Shown here in pieces: positions 60,456 to 64,000 of a stretch of DNA of 64,000 nt. Within the stretch, counting starts at the first letter, position 1; each line of letters opens with the position of its first letter. This DNA is from Cryptomeria japonica (lineage: Eukaryota; Streptophyta; Pinopsida; Cupressales; Cupressaceae), in contig NC_081411.1 in NCBI RefSeq assembly GCF_030272615.1, positions 39,917,140 to 39,981,139 on the forward strand, in the 5' to 3' direction. A program made the translations under genes and the position numbers. Below the pieces are notes generated by a model, which did not search any database, was not told the DNA's origin, and worked only from the letters and a program-made list of their open reading frames with translations.

Positions 60456-63400
60456 ATTGAAGCTTCTACAAAAACTCATTTTGTTGAAGGCTCATTTTAA
60501 ACATTTTGATTTGGATTTTCTAAAATTTACCTAACAAGTATGTTTGTAGGTGGGGGTGATTATCAAAACTACTAATCATTTTGTTGCAGGGGTAATTTAG
60601 TGTGTGTGTCTTTGCATTTCAATCCCTATCTTAATTAGGCTCACAAATTTTTATTGATCTTTTTCTTTGTTTGTTGAGAGTTAATTGACTTTACTTGAAG
60701 TGTCTTGTGCCTCTTGACACCCTAGTGTTGAGATTACAACCATAAAGGTGATAACAAAAGTATCCTCTTCCATTTCCTTTCGTTGGAACTTAGGAGTAAG
60801 AGAAATTGTTATTATCTTTTAGAGGGTCTTCCTCCCATCTTGTGAGAGCGAACGACCCAAGCGGTAATGGGCTAAAGCCTAGTCACCTCTCAGCTGCAAT
60901 ATAAAACATGTGGGATGAAAGTCTTCACAATAGGTGTTAATTGCCTACCTACGCCGACTTCCCCAGTACCTTTGTTCTACAAGAAGGAAGCTTCATGAGG
61001 GAGAAAGCATATATGGATGCCCGGAAGAAAGTTATACTAAAAATTCTTTTGTTTTAGAGGCCAAAATCCTTACATTTGATACCCCTCATGTACCCTTTCA
61101 TGTTGAGACAATAATTCCTTGATTATCTTTAGCTCTTCAAGGTAAGAGAATCTAGTATGCCCAAGAAGTGTGTGTCATGGTAGGGGAGCCAGTGCTACCA
61201 AAATCTCTAGTTGTCCACTTGTTTGTGGTATTTCTATATTTCGAAGAGGAGGGGGGGGGGGGCATTGAATGGTTTGGTTTCTCTTTCCAACCTAGGTTAT
61301 GCATGTTTTCAAGTGTCTTTGATTTGTGTTATACTAGTGGAAATATTTTCAACATACACACTAACATTGAAATTGGACAAAACACCTTCAGACATTGTTT
61401 CTTCAATGTTTGATGTGTTTTGTTGCCACAAGACATTCAACATTAAGATCTGGTCACATTCAACAATTGGAAAACTTAGACATAATTGTGCATAATGACC
61501 AGAAATGTGTTTATGTTCAAAGATCAAAGAGCTTCTAAGGTAGCTTCCTTTAGGACTTCATCTTTAGTCAGCCAATCTTTATCACGACTATGTCACATGT
61601 TTTCAATTATTTTCAGTCACCATTTGCAATCCTCATATCCATTGTTCAAACTTGAGTCAAAATATTGTTTAGTGGTCCTCATCATAACTTGTAAACACAC
61701 TACAACATGTCACTAGGTGGTTCTCGCATTATATCTATCATATTAGGGTTCCATTTGGTTCTCTTTAGTCAAGGTCAACTTACCTCATCAAGAGATCTAT
61801 CATCTCTTTGGAATCTGTTGACTAATTTCATGTCAACCTTGGCCATAAAATTACTGATCTGAGATCAATCCTCACTTGCTAAAATACTCTTATAAACATC
61901 GTATTAAAGCCATTAAACCCTAAACCCTAAGGTTTTATACCTTTTAATCCTTCTCAGGCTCTAATTATCTATTTTTTATTTGACTGGCTGAAAAGGTCAA
62001 ATCACTTAAAATAACATGTCAAAGGGTCCTTAAACATTTTGGGGTTGGTTTCCCCTATTTCCCTACCGATTAGCACAAGGTTTCATGTCTTATCACTATT
62101 TCGCGGAGCAGGGAACTTATCTTTTTGTTCCCCTCGTGAAACAATGTATAAATGCTTAAGGAAATGCTATTTCGCAACAACATGAAAGAATATTCCATCT
62201 TTGGCCACAAAACAACGAAGAAAAGGACCAACATGAAGAGGGTTATCGCCATATTGTAATGGTTAAGACCGATGTAACATCTCAACCTATGAAATGGCAA
62301 CAACTATGCAATTCGAGCAAAGAGGCCTTTATCACAGGATCGTGACGGTTAAGTTTTAACCCCTACTTGAGCCTACAATTTAGCGATAGACATCGTTGTT
62401 TCGTAGCGGTGAAATATAAAGGCATCCTCAAGCCCAAAATACCACGACAATGACCACAATAACATCATGGTCACTGCCATTTCGCTGGTGGTTAAAGAAA
62501 TGTAAAATGTTGGGCTATGAAATGGTGGTAATGATCATGGTGAAGGAAAATGACATCATTGTTTTGCAGCGATGGGTAGTGAAGGCATTCTCAAGCCTAC
62601 GAAATAGTGATACCTTTTTACCATTTCTTAGGGTCAACATACAAAGACTTTTTGAGCACTGCGAAGCAACGATAGATAAAGTGGACCCGTCCTACCACAT
62701 GGCGCATTTGCAGACATGGATTTTCACTTAAAGGCAGTTAATCAATGATCATGTTTTAAAATCTTATTGATCCCTTTCGAGGGCCTCGTGGCATAATCTC
62801 ATGCATCCATCTATGCACAACATGGATGATCCAAGGGCCAAATTTTAAACTTACTGACATGTGAAAATTTAAATTCTTTGTATAGGGTAGTTGTTGACTT
62901 GATGGTCAAAATCCAATTTTTTGCCCTGTCGATGGCCAATTCCAATTAGATTTCAACTCACCCACTCTTAGAGCTCCGCCATAACTCCATAAAAGACCCT
63001 ATAGGATATTTCTAGATGCCACATGTGGCTCTTGAATGCGGATTGAAGGATTTTGTGTCTTGCAAGTTGATTCCAGAAATATCAATGCAAAGATACCTTA
63101 CTTGTAGTGATCTTTTGCTTCTTCTGATGGATGAAGGACATTCTTAGAGTTGTTATACATGCCATCAAATCATTCTTTTGATTTGATCTTCCCTCTCTGA
63201 TATTTTATAACCTAGCCTTAGGTAGGGTTAGGGTTTCTTAACTATAATCATCTTAGTTATGCTTGAACTATAAAGGAGATTTGGTAACCATGTTACAGGG
63301 ATCATCTTTTCTTTTCTTATCTCAAAATACATGTTTTCTGCAATTTGTAAAAATTGTCTTTCCTTGCATTAATAAAATTAGCCTATCTTGCCTTCTTTCA

Positions 63401-64000
63401 ATTCTTACAATTCGTGTAATTCTTTTATCTTATTGTTTGGATGCATTCTTGTTTGCCTTCCCGAGTTATTTGTGATTGTGTTAACCCCTCTTTGGATGTC
63501 ATCTGTGAACTTTATCTCAATTTGTCTTACCATTTTACAAGAATTCCAACCTTCACTCTTCATTTAGGAAGCTAATTAGGATAGCAAATTCTGCATATAT
63601 GGGGTAGTCCTTGTTCATGTTTTTTGCAGTTATAGGTAGGGAAGATCACAATTCCATCTAGGTGCAAACATTTTCCCTTTAAGAATTCCTTCTTCCCCTT
63701 TGCCCCCCTCAAATTAGTAAATTAAAATTTACTAGTGTTGGGTTAGTCCAACACCCGCATCAGATTGAAGTTGGCCTTCTCTAGAGACTCAACCTCACAT
63801 TTAGCAAGGTCCCACACTTGAAGGTTGTTTCCATGTTTCATGAGGTTGATGAGTTCAATAATTCATTAAGGGTGTAAAATTTTGTGACAATAGAAGCCAC
63901 ACCTTACTTTAGATTACATATAGTTTGGACTCATAATTTTGGACATCACAAGATAACCCTAGATTATTTTCCATCTCATATCCTTCTTGGTCCTACATAT
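60456..64000. other. Intergenic or decayed repeat DNA
   Basis: No gene recognised. 62280-62620 contains imperfect repeats of a gcctatgaaatgg-like motif (near 62285, 62511 and 62596). A poly-G run lies near 61249-61262. Two short plant-telomere-like motifs occur (aaaccctaaaccctaagg near 61915; agggttagggttt near 63223). Confidence 0.5.

Noticed and set aside
59641-60500. Phe-rich, membrane-like open frames
   Set aside because: Shadows of the 82-bp tandem array; residues repeat with the array unit.
61905-61935. Interstitial telomere
   Set aside because: Only about two copies of the plant motif; likewise near 63223. Too short to be more than chance or a telo-box.

Overview
The window looks like plant nuclear DNA from a large, repeat-rich, AT-rich genome. 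The clearest intact gene is a plant-type short-chain dehydrogenase/reductase (SDR) with one intron. Almost everything else is transposable-element sequence of several ages, broken gene pieces and simple repeats. The spread of diverged LTRs, the nested insertions and the scarcity of genes would fit a gymnosperm, but that placement is inference; no species-diagnostic marker was seen.

Layout. 1-1.1 kb: AT-rich DNA, a (CT)n tract and a Helitron-like 3' end. 2.6-4.2 kb: the SDR gene. 6.9-7.5 kb: a decayed Cassandra-like TRIM with two 5S rRNA-derived segments. 9.1-10.5 kb: the 3' end of a LINE. 10.5-11.3 kb: local duplications. 11.8-13.0 kb: a second Helitron-like copy with about 1 kb of purine-rich simple sequence. 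13.0-23.1 kb: one complete-length LTR retroelement on the minus strand with a 5-bp target duplication, but no recognisable pol. 23-31.8 kb: mostly empty AT-rich DNA. 31.8-43.7 kb: a gypsy gag scrap abutting an old Copia-like element, which is split by a 7.9-kb CACTA DNA transposon. 44.0-45.2 kb: a related solo LTR. 46.4-49.6 and 53.8-56.7 kb: two diverged copies of one block, each carrying the first exon and intron start of an SDR paralogue but no catalytic exon. Between them lies a LINE ORF1 remnant. 56.7-59.5 kb: Copia-like remnants. 59.5-60.5 kb: a tandem array with a period of about 82 bp. 60.5-64 kb: nothing recognised beyond decayed repeats.

The standout is the CACTA element at 34496-42442 (CACTA termini, 3-bp TGA target duplication, subterminal palindromes). 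Inside it is a long inverted repeat with arms of about 1.1 kb and a 34-bp loop. Each arm carries a piece of a DRM-type de novo DNA methyltransferase gene, the enzyme class that silences transposons through RNA-directed DNA methylation. A transcript across it would fold into a long hairpin and could yield small RNAs matching the host DRM mRNA. Rice CACTA elements are known to carry miR820, which targets OsDRM2; this locus would be a structurally different route to the same host target. The same element also holds scraps of a PPR-protein gene and of a receptor-like kinase gene, so it behaves like a gene-capturing (Pack-type) non-autonomous CACTA. Expression and small-RNA production cannot be judged from sequence alone.
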